Below, in pieces: positions 19,273 through 28,827 of a stretch of DNA of 64,000 nt. The notes beneath the pieces were generated by a model. That model did no database searches and was not told the origin of the DNA. It saw nothing but the letters and a program-made list of their open reading frames with translations. The stretch is from Thraustochytrium sp. TN22. Lineage: Eukaryota; Sar; Bigyra; Thraustochytrida; Thraustochytriidae. A program made the position numbers and the translations under genes. The stretch lies in NCBI GenBank assembly GCA_013306675.1, contig JABLUY010000009.1, forward strand, positions 186,001-250,000, read 5' to 3'. Every line of letters begins with the position of its first letter. Positions within the stretch are counted from its first letter, which is position 1.

Positions 19273-22200
19273 TTATTCGTTGGCAACGAAGAAGGCGACA
19301 ACCTCATCCGTGGCGAGCTCGAGTGGAAGTGCGCCGGCGTGGTTGCGCGCATCCTTGCTCGCGCCGCGGCGTAAAAGGTCCTCGACGCAGGCGACATGGC
19401 CGGCTGCGCAGGCGACGTGCAGCAACGTAGTCTCCTGGTCCGGAGCATCGGCGCCCAAAGACGGTAGTTGGCGCTTGGGTAGCGAGGGATCGGCGTCGCA
19501 GAGGGCGGCCAGGCTTTTGGGCTTGCCGTGATGTGCGGCGAGGAGCGCGAGCTCCGGCAAAAGGACATCGAGGTGCTCGACGGCCAGCACGGCGAGTGTC
19601 TCCGGGACGTCCGGGGTTTCCTCGCCACAGGCAAGGCGTGCGAGGGCGGCGCGGTCGAGGCGGTCGTCGCCGCCGTCGCCGTCATCTTCATTCTCATGGG
19701 CGGCGCGGTCGAACGAGACGAGCTCCGCGAGAATGGGCGCGTGGCCGTGACGGACGGCGAGCTGAAAGTCGTCTGGCAGGCGCGCAAGCGCGGGGCAGTG
19801 TGCGAGCGAGGTCGCGACGATATCGGCGCCGTTGGTCTCGATCGCCAGCTCGAAGGAGCGGCGCAGGTCGAGCGCGGCGAGACGGTCAGCCTCAGGGTCC
19901 TTCTCGTGCAGCGCAGCCTCGAGCAGGAGCTTGTAGCCGGGCGCGAAGCCCTGCTGCACGGCGACCCGCAGGAGATCGCGCAGGAGGTCCGGCTTGTCGT
20001 CGGCAGCGGTACCGACGCGCTTGAGCAGGAGGTCGAGGCTAGCGAGGTGGCCTCCATGGGCCGCGCCAAAGAGCGCGTTGTGGCGGTGCGTGTCCAGGTG
20101 CAAGATGTGGTCGCGCGGCGCCTTGTCGGCCTTGAGGAGCGCGCGCAGCATGGCCGTGCAGCCGTGCTGCGCCGCGACGTGGACTGGGTAGCGGCCGACC
20201 TTGTCCTGAACGGCGACACAGTCGGCGAGGCGGGGCACAAGCGCGGCGGCGGCCTCGTCGAGATTCGCATTGATGCAGGCGGCGTGCAGCGGTGTCTCGC
20301 CGTTGAAGTTGGCAATGGTGGACGGCACGCCGAGCTGTAGGAGGCGGTCGAGCGAGAGCTCGGCGCAGGCGGCCGCGGCGCTGTGTAGCGGCGTGTTGCC
20401 GGCCTTGTCGCGTACCGAAGCGAGATCGAGACCAGCGGACTGCAGCGCGCGCAGAAGGCCGCCCGTGAGGCTGTCGCTGGCGCAGACCTCGTGCAGAGGC
20501 GTGGTGCCAGCCCGGTCCGCATCGGTGAGGCAGTCGGTCAGGTCGGTTTTGGCCTTTTTCAGCAGGAGCTCGAGCGCGCGTTCGCTCTGCGCGGCGTAGT
20601 GGAAGACGTTGCGTCCGGCCGCGTCGTGCTGCGAGGCGATCAGGTCCGGGTGCGCGACGAGTCGCACGATGTCGATGGCGTTGGCGCTGGCCGCCGCCAT
20701 GAGCACGGAGACGCCGGTGTCGGGCGTCTGGAACTCGACGGGGAAGCCGGCCTCCACGGCGGCGCGCGTCTTGAAAAAGGCGTGGTCACCGCGTGCGCGA
20801 ACAACGTGCACGAGCTTCTCAGGCGCGTCCAGAATACGGCGCAGCTCGTCGTCGGTGACGGCGTCATTCTCGATATCGATCTGCCAGCCGCTGGACAGGA
20901 GATCGGCGCACTCGTCGTGGTCGCCCTGAACCGCGAGCTTCCAGGGGGTGCGGCCCTGCGCGTCCTGGCACTGCACGTCCGCCTTGGCGACGTCGACCAG
21001 GTAGCGCACGATGTCGACGAGGCCGCGCCCCGCGGCCACGTGCAGCGCGGTGGCACCCTCGGTGTCGGCGCGGTTCACCTCGGCGTGGCCGGCCTCGACG
21101 AGGTGTTGCACAAGCTCAACCGAAGGCCGGCGGCCAGCCACCGCGAGCAGAAGCGGTGTGCGCGCGAGCGCGCTGTTGGGGTCGACGCTGTTGGCGTCCT
21201 GATCGCAAAGCAGCAGTGGCAGAATGAGCGTCTCGAGCCCGGCTGCGCAGGCCTCGTGCAGCAGCGTGTGGCCGGTCGAGGCGAGGCGGCACTTCTTGGC
21301 GAGAAGCATCTCGGCGATCTCCACGAAGCCGCCGCGCGTCGCGAGGACGACGCCGGACTGGCCGGCGTCGTTCTCGTGGTCAATGTTGAGCCCCCACTTG
21401 ATGGCCTTGCGCACCAGCTTGCGGTAGCCGAAGCGGCAGGCAATGGTGAGTACGGTGTCGCCGTTATCGTCCTCGAGCTCGTGGCAGCTCTCCGCGGCGT
21501 GCAGGTCCTCGACCTCCTGGCGGCGGCCCAAGCGCGCCTGGAAGAAGATGTCCGTAAGGCGCTCGTCAAGCATGGCCGCGGCGCGCACGCGGGCCAGGCG
21601 ACCGCGCACGATGCGTTGCATGTCGACTGCGGCCCATGCCTGGCGCATCTGCAGGCGGCGAGCGCGAATGAAGCGCACGCGGGCGCGGCCCAGGAGCCAG
21701 CCGCGGCAGACACGCTGGATGGAGAGCGCGGCGGCCTGGCGCACAAGCGCCTCGTGCTCGTCCTTGATGTCCTCGAGGCGAGCGCGGCACGCTACGCCGC
21801 GCGCCACGGCCTGAATACTGCAGGCAGCGCGGCCCTGGCGGCGAAGACGCTCGCGCTCCCGCATCCGGCGCAGCTGGCGGTCGGCGCGGGCGCGACGCCA
21901 AAAGCACTGGATACGTGTGCTCTGCACTCGCTCGCGGCGCGTGCGTAGTGCGCCCGTGCGCCTCTTGCCAAGGTGCCACATGCGATAGGTGGACTGGATG
22001 CGGACGACGGCGCGCTGCACGCCCTCCGCGTTCCTGCGGTCGCGCAAGCTGTCGAGGCAGCGGCGGCCGAGCGCGCCGCGCACAAAGGCCGTGAGGCGCG
22101 TGGCGGCGCCGTTGAGACGCTCTACAAGCTGCGTGTAGCGTTCCTTGTGCGCGGCGCGCGTCGCCAGGAAGCGGCGCGCGGCGGCCTGGATCTTGATGCT

Positions 22201-22902
22201 TGAGCGCTCTCGGTACTCCTCCGCGCGCTTGGCATTTTCCGCGAGCTCCATCTTGAGGCGGATCTGCTGTGTGATGACCTGGTACGAGCGCTTCATCTTG
22301 CGCTGCAGGCGCAGGCGGCCTGCATTACGCTTGAGCCAGCGCCGCATGAGGAAGCCTCGCGCCGTGCGCTGCAGCACGACGGCGGCGCTCGTCTCCAGAC
22401 TGGTGCGCTTCTCGCGCCTCAGGCCGAGCTTGGTCAAAAAGTGCGCTTCCTCGCAGCGCATGTCGCGCTGGATCTGCACGGAGGCCGAGGCGTCCCCCTT
22501 GGCGGGCCTGGGCCTTCGCGCATCGAGTGGCGAGCAGAGCTGCTGCCGCTGCGCTCTCGCGCGCGCAGACTCATCCGCGGATAGAGCGTTCTGCCAGCGC
22601 TCGTTAGGCGTCGTGCGGATCGTACAGATCACGGAGATGACATTGCTCTGCGTCGCCCTGCGCGCCGTGAACCACAGCTTGCGGTCTGGCGTCACCAGCG
22701 GTCTGAGCGCGACCTCCAGGTCCGCCTCGCCCGAGAGCAGCTCCTCCAGCTGGTCCGCGTCCAGCAGCGTCTTGGCCTTGCCGTCGCCGCCCTCCACCAT
22801 GCCCCTGGCGGCCACCTCTGCCGCGTCCTCCGCGTTCAGCTGCTGCCCGTCCTGCGCGAGCTCGCGCATGGCGACCGCCGCCATGTCGCCCGCGCCGGCC
22901 AT
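19273..22902 (-). CDS. IQ-motif and ankyrin-repeat scaffold protein
   Basis: A 1,209-residue intronless protein. The N-terminal 165 residues are soluble and unassigned. About eight IQ-like calmodulin-binding motifs follow (about 165-470), for example SSIKIQAAARRFLATR, AVVRIQSTYRMWHLGKR and ALSIQRVCRGWLLGR. From about 475 to the C-terminus come roughly fifteen ankyrin repeats, with typical TPLHxAA and GATALHVAAGRGLVDIVRYL units. Several are degenerate. This layout is common in large protist proteins that bind calmodulin or centrin along the axoneme or cortex. Such a location here is only inference, encouraged by the flagellar genes in the window. The ATG at 22902 is real. The gene is divergent from UTP6 across 415 bp. 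Confidence 0.88.
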   Translation of the reverse strand: MAGAGDMAAVAMRELAQDGQQLNAEDAAEVAARGMVEGGDGKAKTLLDADQLEELLSGEADLEVALRPLVTPDRKLWFTARRATQSNVISVICTIRTTPNERWQNALSADESARARAQRQQLCSPLDARRPRPAKGDASASVQIQRDMRCEEAHFLTKLGLRREKRTSLETSAAVVLQRTARGFLMRRWLKRNAGRLRLQRKMKRSYQVITQQIRLKMELAENAKRAEEYRERSSIKIQAAARRFLATRAAHKERYTQLVERLNGAATRLTAFVRGALGRRCLDSLRDRRNAEGVQRAVVRIQSTYRMWHLGKRRTGALRTRRERVQSTRIQCFWRRARADRQLRRMRERERLRRQGRAACSIQAVARGVACRARLEDIKDEHEALVRQAAALSIQRVCRGWLLGRARVRFIRARRLQMRQAWAAVDMQRIVRGRLARVRAAAMLDERLTDIFFQARLGRRQEVEDLHAAESCHELEDDNGDTVLTIACRFGYRKLVRKAIKWGLNIDHENDAGQSGVVLATRGGFVEIAEMLLAKKCRLASTGHTLLHEACAAGLETLILPLLLCDQDANSVDPNSALARTPLLLAVAGRRPSVELVQHLVEAGHAEVNRADTEGATALHVAAGRGLVDIVRYLVDVAKADVQCQDAQGRTPWKLAVQGDHDECADLLSSGWQIDIENDAVTDDELRRILDAPEKLVHVVRARGDHAFFKTRAAVEAGFPVEFQTPDTGVSVLMAAASANAIDIVRLVAHPDLIASQHDAAGRNVFHYAAQSERALELLLKKAKTDLTDCLTDADRAGTTPLHEVCASDSLTGGLLRALQSAGLDLASVRDKAGNTPLHSAAAACAELSLDRLLQLGVPSTIANFNGETPLHAACINANLDEAAAALVPRLADCVAVQDKVGRYPVHVAAQHGCTAMLRALLKADKAPRDHILHLDTHRHNALFGAAHGGHLASLDLLLKRVGTAADDKPDLLRDLLRVAVQQGFAPGYKLLLEAALHEKDPEADRLAALDLRRSFELAIETNGADIVATSLAHCPALARLPDDFQLAVRHGHAPILAELVSFDRAAHENEDDGDGGDDRLDRAALARLACGEETPDVPETLAVLAVEHLDVLLPELALLAAHHGKPKSLAALCDADPSLPKRQLPSLGADAPDQETTLLHVACAAGHVACVEDLLRRGASKDARNHAGALPLELATDEVVAFFVANE

Positions 22903-23088
22903 GGACCTCCCGAGTGCGCGCGCGCGCGCCAGAGCAAAGCCGATGGACGCCCGGCGCCGCGAGCCTCAGGCGGGCGGCGAGGCCGGGCAGAGCCTGCGGC
23001 GCCTGATGGTGATGCTGCGTTGGTCCGAGTCTCCGCCGCCGAGGTCTGACGCAGAGAACGCGGCGCGTACACGCAACGACTAGCGTGG

Positions 23089-23101
23089 AAATGCGTTGCG
23101 C
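23089..23101 (+). promoter_or_regulatory. Candidate ribosome-biogenesis element A, copy 1 (AAATGCGTTGCGC)
   Basis: First of two copies upstream of UTP6, 217 bp before its ATG. It shares 13 bases with the second copy and with the inverted copy upstream of ESF1. Confidence 0.65.
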
Positions 23102-23111
23102 GGGGACGGCA

Positions 23112-23125
23112 AAATGCGTTGCGCA
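23112..23125 (+). promoter_or_regulatory. Candidate ribosome-biogenesis element A, copy 2 (AAATGCGTTGCGCA)
   Basis: Second copy, 193 bp before the UTP6 ATG and exactly 23 bp after the first. A 14-base identity to the reverse complement of 39567-39580 upstream of ESF1 is seen directly. Function as a factor-binding site is inference. Confidence 0.7.
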
Positions 23126-23152
23126 GGGGCTGGCACTGGGCTCTCCCTCGCA

Positions 23153-23166
23153 ACCAGTGGTGGCGG
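23153..23166 (+). promoter_or_regulatory. Candidate ribosome-biogenesis element B (ACCAGTGGTGGCGG)
   Basis: Identical over 14 bases and in the same orientation at 39601-39614 upstream of ESF1. It sits 151 bp before the UTP6 ATG, downstream of both element A copies, the same order as at ESF1. Confidence 0.7.
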
Positions 23167-23317
23167 CGCCGTCGCGCGCGCGCGAGATTGCGCGGGCAAG
23201 CGGGCAAGCGGCGGCGCAGGGCGAGGAGGCGGGGTCGGCGGCGAGGAGCGCGCGGCGCAGGCCGTCCGTGCCGTCTGAGCGAGCGATCGGCCGCGTGGCA
23301 GGCGTGAGCAGGGCGCC

Positions 23318-25294
23318 ATGGCGGACAATGTGCAGCGCATCCTGGAGGGCATGGTGGCGGAGCTGGAGGACCTCCAGGAGCGCGGCGTGTACGCGGCGGA
23401 GGAGGTGAGGGAGATCGTGCGCAAGCGTAGGGAGTTTGAGTACAAGCTGCAGCGGCGCGCGCCGCGCAAGGAGGACTACCTGAGGTACATTGAGTACGAG
23501 GTGGCGCTGGAGAAGCTGCGCAGGAAGCGCAAGAAGCGCAAGAACATCCGCAAGAGCGGGCCGGGCGACGCGGGCGGGCGGCGGCGCGCGAGCTTTGTGT
23601 TTGAGCGCGCTGTGCGGCGGTTCAAGGGCGATGTCATGCTGTGGCACCGCGCCATCGACTACTCCCTGGAGCAGCGCAACTATGCGGAGGCGTCCAAGCG
23701 GCTGGGCGAGGTGCTCAAGCTGCACCCGCGCGAAGTAGACTTTTGGATCAAGGCGGCGCGCTTCCACTTCGAATGCAACGGCGACGTGGGCATGGCGCGC
23801 AGCCTGATGCAGACCTCGCTGCGCCTCAACGGCGGGCAGCCTGCGCTCTGGGCCGAGTACCTGCGGCTCGAGGCGCTGCACGCGTATCAGATCCGGCAGC
23901 GGCGGCGGGTGCTGGGCATTGACGAGGCCGACGCCGAGGAGGTGGCGGCCACGAAGGCGGCGGTCGCGGCGGGCGAGGTGGAGGAGGCTGGCGTGGGCGC
24001 GGACGAGGACGAGGACGAGGAGGCGCGCGCCGCGCGCTTGCGAGAGGCGGCTCGCAAGGAGCTCCTCTTCAAGGGCCAGGTGCTGGATATTGTGTACAAA
24101 CAGGCGGTCCGGGCGCTGCCGGAGTCCGTGGAGCTGCGGACGGACATGGCCAAGGCGATGGAGCCCTTCGTGAAGGACGACTCCTTGCTGCGCGAGGTGG
24201 CCGTCGCGCTAGTCCGCAAGATCTGGACCGAGGCCACGGAGGGCGCCTCGGCGCTGCAGGACCCGGCGAGCCGCGCCGCGTGCTGGCGCCAACGCGCTGC
24301 ATTCGCGCTTCGCACGGCGCCCGAGGCGCCCTGGGCGGCCGCTGACGACCTGCTGGCTGCGCTCAAGGAGGACCCGAGTGCGGAGATGGCCCAGGCCTAC
24401 GTGCGCTTCCTCGCGAACCACGAGGAGGAGCTGGACGGTGAGACGGCTCCGCCATCGGCGAAGCGGCGCGCCGCGCGTGGCCGGGCCGCCAGGACGGCGC
24501 GCCAGGCCGGCGCGGATCTTTTGGATGAGGCGGGTTTGGCCGAGGTGCTGTCGGAGGAGACGCTGGCGGCCATCGCGGACCTCGCGCCGGAGGATGCGGC
24601 GCTGCTGGCACGCTGCGCGGAGCTCAAGCCCATGAGCCTGGCGCTGGTGCAGCGGCAGATCGAACGGGCTGGGCTCTCGTTGGACGAGGAGTGGGACCTG
24701 GTGCAGCGCGCCTGTGCGCATTACGTCAAGTCGCGGATCAAGGTGATGGGCACTGTGCAGCAGCGCGACGAGATGCAAAACATGTACCTGGCCTATCTGC
24801 GGGACTGCGTGGCGTCCGAGGCCATGTCGACGCAGGCCGTCGTGGAGGCCTTTGAGCGCGCCATCCGGTGGTTCTACGAGCACGGCCGCGTCGATAACGG
24901 CGAAGCGTACGAGCGCGTGGCGCGCATTATCAACGGTCTCGTGGACTGGGTGGCGTCGAGCGGGCGCGTGGACCTCGTGACGCGCATCCTGGACCGTCTG
25001 CGCAAGGCCGCCGTGCCGCCGGTACTGCCAGTGGTGGTATACGACCGCTTTCTGGCGCTGTATCAGGAGCTGGGCGCTCCAATCTCGACCCTGCGCGACC
25101 TCTACTTTAAGGCCACGCTCGAGCATTGCGACGACGCGGAGCTCTGGGCCCGTTTCGTAGAGTTTGAGCGCCAGCACGGTGACCTCAAGACGGAGCGCGC
25201 TGCGCTTGTGCGCGCCGTGCAGCACGTGGCGAACCTGCCTGCGCTCCTGGAGGAGCGCTCTCAGCAACGCGAGGCGGAGGCGGCGAAACGGTGA
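23318..25294 (+). CDS. UTP6: U3 snoRNA-associated protein 6 (SSU processome)
   Basis: Utp6 is a UTP-B subcomplex member of the small-subunit processome, which cleaves the 35S/45S pre-rRNA in the nucleolus. The 658-residue product opens with the family's U3-associated domain (MADNVQRILEGMVAELEDL, ERGVYAAEEVREIVRKRREF, APRKEDYLRYIEYEVALEKL). It continues with HAT (half-TPR) helical repeats such as DVMLWHRAIDYSLEQRNYAEA and KLHPREVDFWIKAARFHFEC. An acidic loop (about 205-240, with EDEDEEA) is a low-complexity insert. Length and domain order match yeast and human Utp6. The start ATG lies in GCGCCATGG, a strong context. The upstream elements are shared with ESF1. Confidence 0.95.
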   Translation: MADNVQRILEGMVAELEDLQERGVYAAEEVREIVRKRREFEYKLQRRAPRKEDYLRYIEYEVALEKLRRKRKKRKNIRKSGPGDAGGRRRASFVFERAVRRFKGDVMLWHRAIDYSLEQRNYAEASKRLGEVLKLHPREVDFWIKAARFHFECNGDVGMARSLMQTSLRLNGGQPALWAEYLRLEALHAYQIRQRRRVLGIDEADAEEVAATKAAVAAGEVEEAGVGADEDEDEEARAARLREAARKELLFKGQVLDIVYKQAVRALPESVELRTDMAKAMEPFVKDDSLLREVAVALVRKIWTEATEGASALQDPASRAACWRQRAAFALRTAPEAPWAAADDLLAALKEDPSAEMAQAYVRFLANHEEELDGETAPPSAKRRAARGRAARTARQAGADLLDEAGLAEVLSEETLAAIADLAPEDAALLARCAELKPMSLALVQRQIERAGLSLDEEWDLVQRACAHYVKSRIKVMGTVQQRDEMQNMYLAYLRDCVASEAMSTQAVVEAFERAIRWFYEHGRVDNGEAYERVARIINGLVDWVASSGRVDLVTRILDRLRKAAVPPVLPVVVYDRFLALYQELGAPISTLRDLYFKATLEHCDDAELWARFVEFERQHGDLKTERAALVRAVQHVANLPALLEERSQQREAEAAKR

Positions 25295-25319
25295 ACGCTC
25301 GTAGAAGACATGACAATGG

Positions 25320-25366
25320 AGAGTGAGAGAGAGAGTGAGAGAGAGTGAGAGAGAGTCAGAGAGAGG
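25320..25366. repeat. GA-rich tract (GAGAGTGA units)
   Basis: GAGTGAGAGA units run between the convergent UTP6 and SLC13-type genes, 26 bp after the UTP6 stop. The 244-bp gap (25295-25538) holds nothing else recognisable. Confidence 0.75.
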
Positions 25367-25538
25367 GCCCTTGGCACAAGCAGCAGCATGGCATAGCTCA
25401 CATGATATCACTACGAAGCATTTTAGTAGAAGCATCAGGCATCAGCACCAGGATCAAGAGCATCAACACGGAGTCCAGTCCAGTCAGACAGACCGTGGCG
25501 GGCCCGCGTGTCATGTCATGTCAATACAGTTGTCGGAA

Positions 25539-28500
25539 TCAGGTCTGTGTCATTTCCACCGAGGCGCCGGGGCGGCTCGTGGCCCGCGCTTCGAGGTCGA
25601 CGAGGTCATCCGCAGATGCGGAGGATGTGCGGCCGGCGCCCGCACTGCCAGCACTGCCAGAGCTGGCGCTGGCGCTAGCGCCGGCGTCGACGACCTCGTC
25701 GTCCGCCGCCCGGACCACGTGGTCGTCCGAGTCTGGGACGGCGGCCTTGCGGCCAAAGCGCAGCCAGGCCGGGAGCTCGCTGGCGTGGCGCGAGAAGACG
25801 AAGATGCGCAAAACCACAAAGACAACAAAGGCGGCGATGACAAAGACCCAGGAGAGGTACCACGAGTCCAGGAACCAGACAAAGATGAGGGAGGTGATCA
25901 TCTGCCAGAACTGCATGGGGAAGCCGAAACGCAGAAAGTCCGCGAAGACGTAGTTGCCGACGTTGAGCACCATCATGTTGGTCTGGTAGCCGTAGGAGGT
26001 GGAGAAGGAGGAGGACGCCGAGAGCATGAGCGTGTAGACCATCTGCTGGCGGCACTTCTCCTGGCCGGCGTCGGTGGAGGCCGTGCAGGAGTTCTCTGCC
26101 GCGAGAATGGCGATGTCGAACATGAGGACGGCCGCCGAGTTGTTGGAAAGCACCATGGAGAGGAGAAAGGTGGCAAAGTAGACGGCCGTGAGGACGCCTG
26201 GGAAGCCGGTGTTGGTGATGGCGGCGAGGTCGACGAGCGCGTTACCGACGGTGTCGGCGACGCCGGTGTTCTGCAGTGCGTTGGAGAGGCCAAAAGCGGC
26301 GGCAATGGTGACAATGACGTCCCAGGAGACGGCGCGGCGCGCGGACTCGGGCGTAAGGATGCCGGTGACGAGCATGATGCCGACCACAAAGATGGCCGGC
26401 TCGATGAGCGTAATGTAGTCGGAGAAGACGACGTACATGACGAGCATGATGATGACGGAGACGATCGCGATGTAGAACTTGTCAAAGTGAGGCGGCGAGG
26501 AGTCGTTGATCTCTGAGACGAGCAAGAAGTTGGGGTTGTCGCGGTACCGCGCGACAAAGTTGGGACCCGTGTCGAGGATGAGAACGTCACCGGAGCGCAG
26601 CTCGATGTCGCCAATCTTGGACAGCACGCGGCGGCCCTGGCGGTGCACGGCGATAATGGCGGCCTCGTAGAGCGTGCGGAACTTGGACTCGCGCACGGTC
26701 TTGCCGACAAGGTGCGAGCGCATGCTGACGACGCACTCGACCAGGCGGCGCTGCACCGGCTGGATCTTGAGCTTCTCGGCCTGGGCGTCGGGCGACATGA
26801 GGCCAGGAATGCGGCGCAGGGTGGCGACGGCCTCGCGCTCGCCGGCAAACCAGAGCATATCGTTCGCGGCGAGCTCCATTTCAGGGCCGACGACATGCTC
26901 GACAAAGCCGTCCTCGTGCTCGACGGCGACAAGGAAGAGGCCGGGGAGACCACGCAAGCCGGCGCTCTCGACGGTCTGGCCGACGAGCGGGCGCGCACCG
27001 CGCAGCTTGGCGGTCTCGCTGACGCGCATGGGGATGAGGAACTCGCGCTCGAGCTCCTGCTGGCTGGCGTGGTTGAGATGATCCATGGCGGAGCCGAGGC
27101 GCGAGCCATCGCGGGCGTGCTCGAGCTCGACCTGTGCGGACATGAAGGGCTTGAGATCCTGGACAATCTCGGGGCGCGTCCAGGTGAAGTCATTGCCGGT
27201 GACGAGGAGCAGAACGTCGCCGACCTGCAGCGGGATGCGGCCCAGGTTGCCGCGGATGCTCATGTCCTCGCCAGCGCGGTAGAGCGAGAGGATGGCGGCG
27301 TCGTAGCGCTTGCGGAACTTGACCTCCTTGGCGGTCTTGCCCTCAAGCGTGCTGTCGCTCTTGACGACGACCTTGATGATGCGCTCCTCGAAGGTGTTGC
27401 GGCGCGACATGCCCTTGCCGTTGTTGTCGCCGTTCTTCTTGGTCTTGGGCCGCACCTGAGGGCTGGCGCCCTTGACATCGGCTACGGAGGTGGCGGCGCT
27501 ATGCGAGTCCCAGCCAATGGGCTCGAAGGAGGTTGCCGCCGCGGGCGAGCGCAGCGAGGAGCCCTTGACGCCACTCGGGCTCGTGGAGGCGTGCACACCC
27601 GAGGCCGGCCGCGGCCCCGCGGGGGTCTCGTTGTCGTAATCGTCGCCGGACTCCTCGTCGGAGTCGAGCGCACTCGCCTGCGAGCCTCGGTCGCTTTGCA
27701 GGTGGCGGTCCTCGTTGGCGTCGGTGAGCAGTTCGAAGCCGTTGCGAAGGCAGAACTCGCCGAACTGGTCGACCAGCCCGGTGAAAAAGAGAATGTCGTT
27801 CTCGTTGATGACGAACTCCGGGCCGACCGCGTTGTGCAGGCGTGTGCCACGCTGCACGCTGGTCAGGTAGAGCCCGTTGAGGCCGCGCAGGCCGGCCTCG
27901 TCCACAGCCTTGCCCACCACTGGCGAGTACGAGGTGGCGATGCAAGCGACGGTGAAGTCGCCCGTGAGCCCAGACGTGATGTCCTGGGCATCCTCGCCGA
28001 CGACGGACTTGTTGCCGGCGCCCTCCAGGCCGAGCGCCTTGCGCGAGCGGCGCTCCAGCTCCGCGGAGCCGGGCAGCAGAAAGGGCGAGAAGATGAGAAT
28101 GTAGAGAATACCGGTGAGCGCCGCCGGCACGCCCACCATCGCGACGTCGAAAAGCCCAATGCTCTCGCCGGGGAAGGCCGTCTCGTACTTGCCGGAGATG
28201 ACCAGATTCGTGCTCGTGCCGATGAGCGTGATGGTGCCGCCCAGAATGGACGCGAACGAGAGCGGGATCATGAGCTGCGACACCGGCTGGTGGATGCGCC
28301 GCGCCCACCGCTGCACGAGCGGGATCATGACCGCGCACAGCGGCGTGTTGTTCAGAAACGCCGAGGCCGCCGCCACGGGCAACATGAGCCGCAGCTGTGC
28401 GGCCACCAGCGTGCGCGGCTGGCCCAGCACCTTGCCGAACACGTGGTCCAGGGCACCTGTTGACTCGATGCCGGCCGCCACCACGTACAGAATCGCCACG

Positions 28501-28688
28501 GTCAGCACTGCAGAGCTTGAGAACCCCTCCAGACCTTCACTGGTGTCCACCACCTGGGCGGCCATGAGCACGCCCAGGGTCGCCACCAGCGCGAAGTCCG
28601 CCGGCGCCCAGTCGCGCACCAGCGCCACGAACATGATGAGGAGGCATCCCAGCGTCAGCCAGCCGTCCCAGCCGAACGGGACGCCCAT
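25539..28688 (-). CDS. SLC13/DASS-type anion transporter with four TrkA_C domains (copy A)
   Basis: Likely a membrane transporter for sulfate or another divalent anion. The 1,049-residue protein has two transmembrane halves. The N-terminal half (1-215) has the family motifs SAFLNNTPL (about 111-119) and GTITLIGTSTNL. The C-terminal half (about 735-965) has VLSNNSAAVLM and SYGYQTNMMVLN. Between them lie four TrkA_C (RCK_C) domains at about 248-315, 434-500, 549-640 and 648-735. They bind unknown ligands and probably gate or sense. This arrangement is that of the Chlamydomonas SAC1/SLT family of sulfate transporters and sensors and of bacterial SLC13-type permeases. An acidic Ser/Pro-rich linker separates the first two TrkA_C domains. 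Copy B lies immediately upstream on the same strand. Substrate is inferred from the family only. Confidence 0.9.
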   Translation of the reverse strand: MGVPFGWDGWLTLGCLLIMFVALVRDWAPADFALVATLGVLMAAQVVDTSEGLEGFSSSAVLTVAILYVVAAGIESTGALDHVFGKVLGQPRTLVAAQLRLMLPVAAASAFLNNTPLCAVMIPLVQRWARRIHQPVSQLMIPLSFASILGGTITLIGTSTNLVISGKYETAFPGESIGLFDVAMVGVPAALTGILYILIFSPFLLPGSAELERRSRKALGLEGAGNKSVVGEDAQDITSGLTGDFTVACIATSYSPVVGKAVDEAGLRGLNGLYLTSVQRGTRLHNAVGPEFVINENDILFFTGLVDQFGEFCLRNGFELLTDANEDRHLQSDRGSQASALDSDEESGDDYDNETPAGPRPASGVHASTSPSGVKGSSLRSPAAATSFEPIGWDSHSAATSVADVKGASPQVRPKTKKNGDNNGKGMSRRNTFEERIIKVVVKSDSTLEGKTAKEVKFRKRYDAAILSLYRAGEDMSIRGNLGRIPLQVGDVLLLVTGNDFTWTRPEIVQDLKPFMSAQVELEHARDGSRLGSAMDHLNHASQQELEREFLIPMRVSETAKLRGARPLVGQTVESAGLRGLPGLFLVAVEHEDGFVEHVVGPEMELAANDMLWFAGEREAVATLRRIPGLMSPDAQAEKLKIQPVQRRLVECVVSMRSHLVGKTVRESKFRTLYEAAIIAVHRQGRRVLSKIGDIELRSGDVLILDTGPNFVARYRDNPNFLLVSEINDSSPPHFDKFYIAIVSVIIMLVMYVVFSDYITLIEPAIFVVGIMLVTGILTPESARRAVSWDVIVTIAAAFGLSNALQNTGVADTVGNALVDLAAITNTGFPGVLTAVYFATFLLSMVLSNNSAAVLMFDIAILAAENSCTASTDAGQEKCRQQMVYTLMLSASSSFSTSYGYQTNMMVLNVGNYVFADFLRFGFPMQFWQMITSLIFVWFLDSWYLSWVFVIAAFVVFVVLRIFVFSRHASELPAWLRFGRKAAVPDSDDHVVRAADDEVVDAGASASASSGSAGSAGAGRTSSASADDLVDLEARATSRPGASVEMTQT

Positions 28689-28771
28689 CTTTTTGCCACG
28701 CCCTTTTTCCGGCTCGCGCTACAGCGGGGGCCCGACCTCCGAGCACGCGAGCCACGAGCGCTCGACCTCGA

Positions 28772-28827
28772 GCACGAGCACGCAAGCACGAGCACGCAAG
28801 CACGAGCACGCAAGCACGAGCACGCGC
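28772..28827 (+). repeat. 14-bp tandem repeat GCACGAGCACGCAA
   Basis: Three perfect copies (28772-28813) and a fourth diverged copy, about 85 bp upstream of the copy A transporter ATG. Confidence 0.8.

Larger units (their letters stand above)
22903..23317. promoter_or_regulatory. Divergent promoter region between the IQ/ankyrin gene and UTP6
   Basis: A 415-bp spacer serving both genes. It contains two copies of AAATGCGTTGCGC 23 bp apart and one ACCAGTGGTGGCGG. Both sequences recur exactly in the ESF1 upstream region (see the separate site entries). A CTGGCACTGGG lies between them. Confidence 0.75.
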
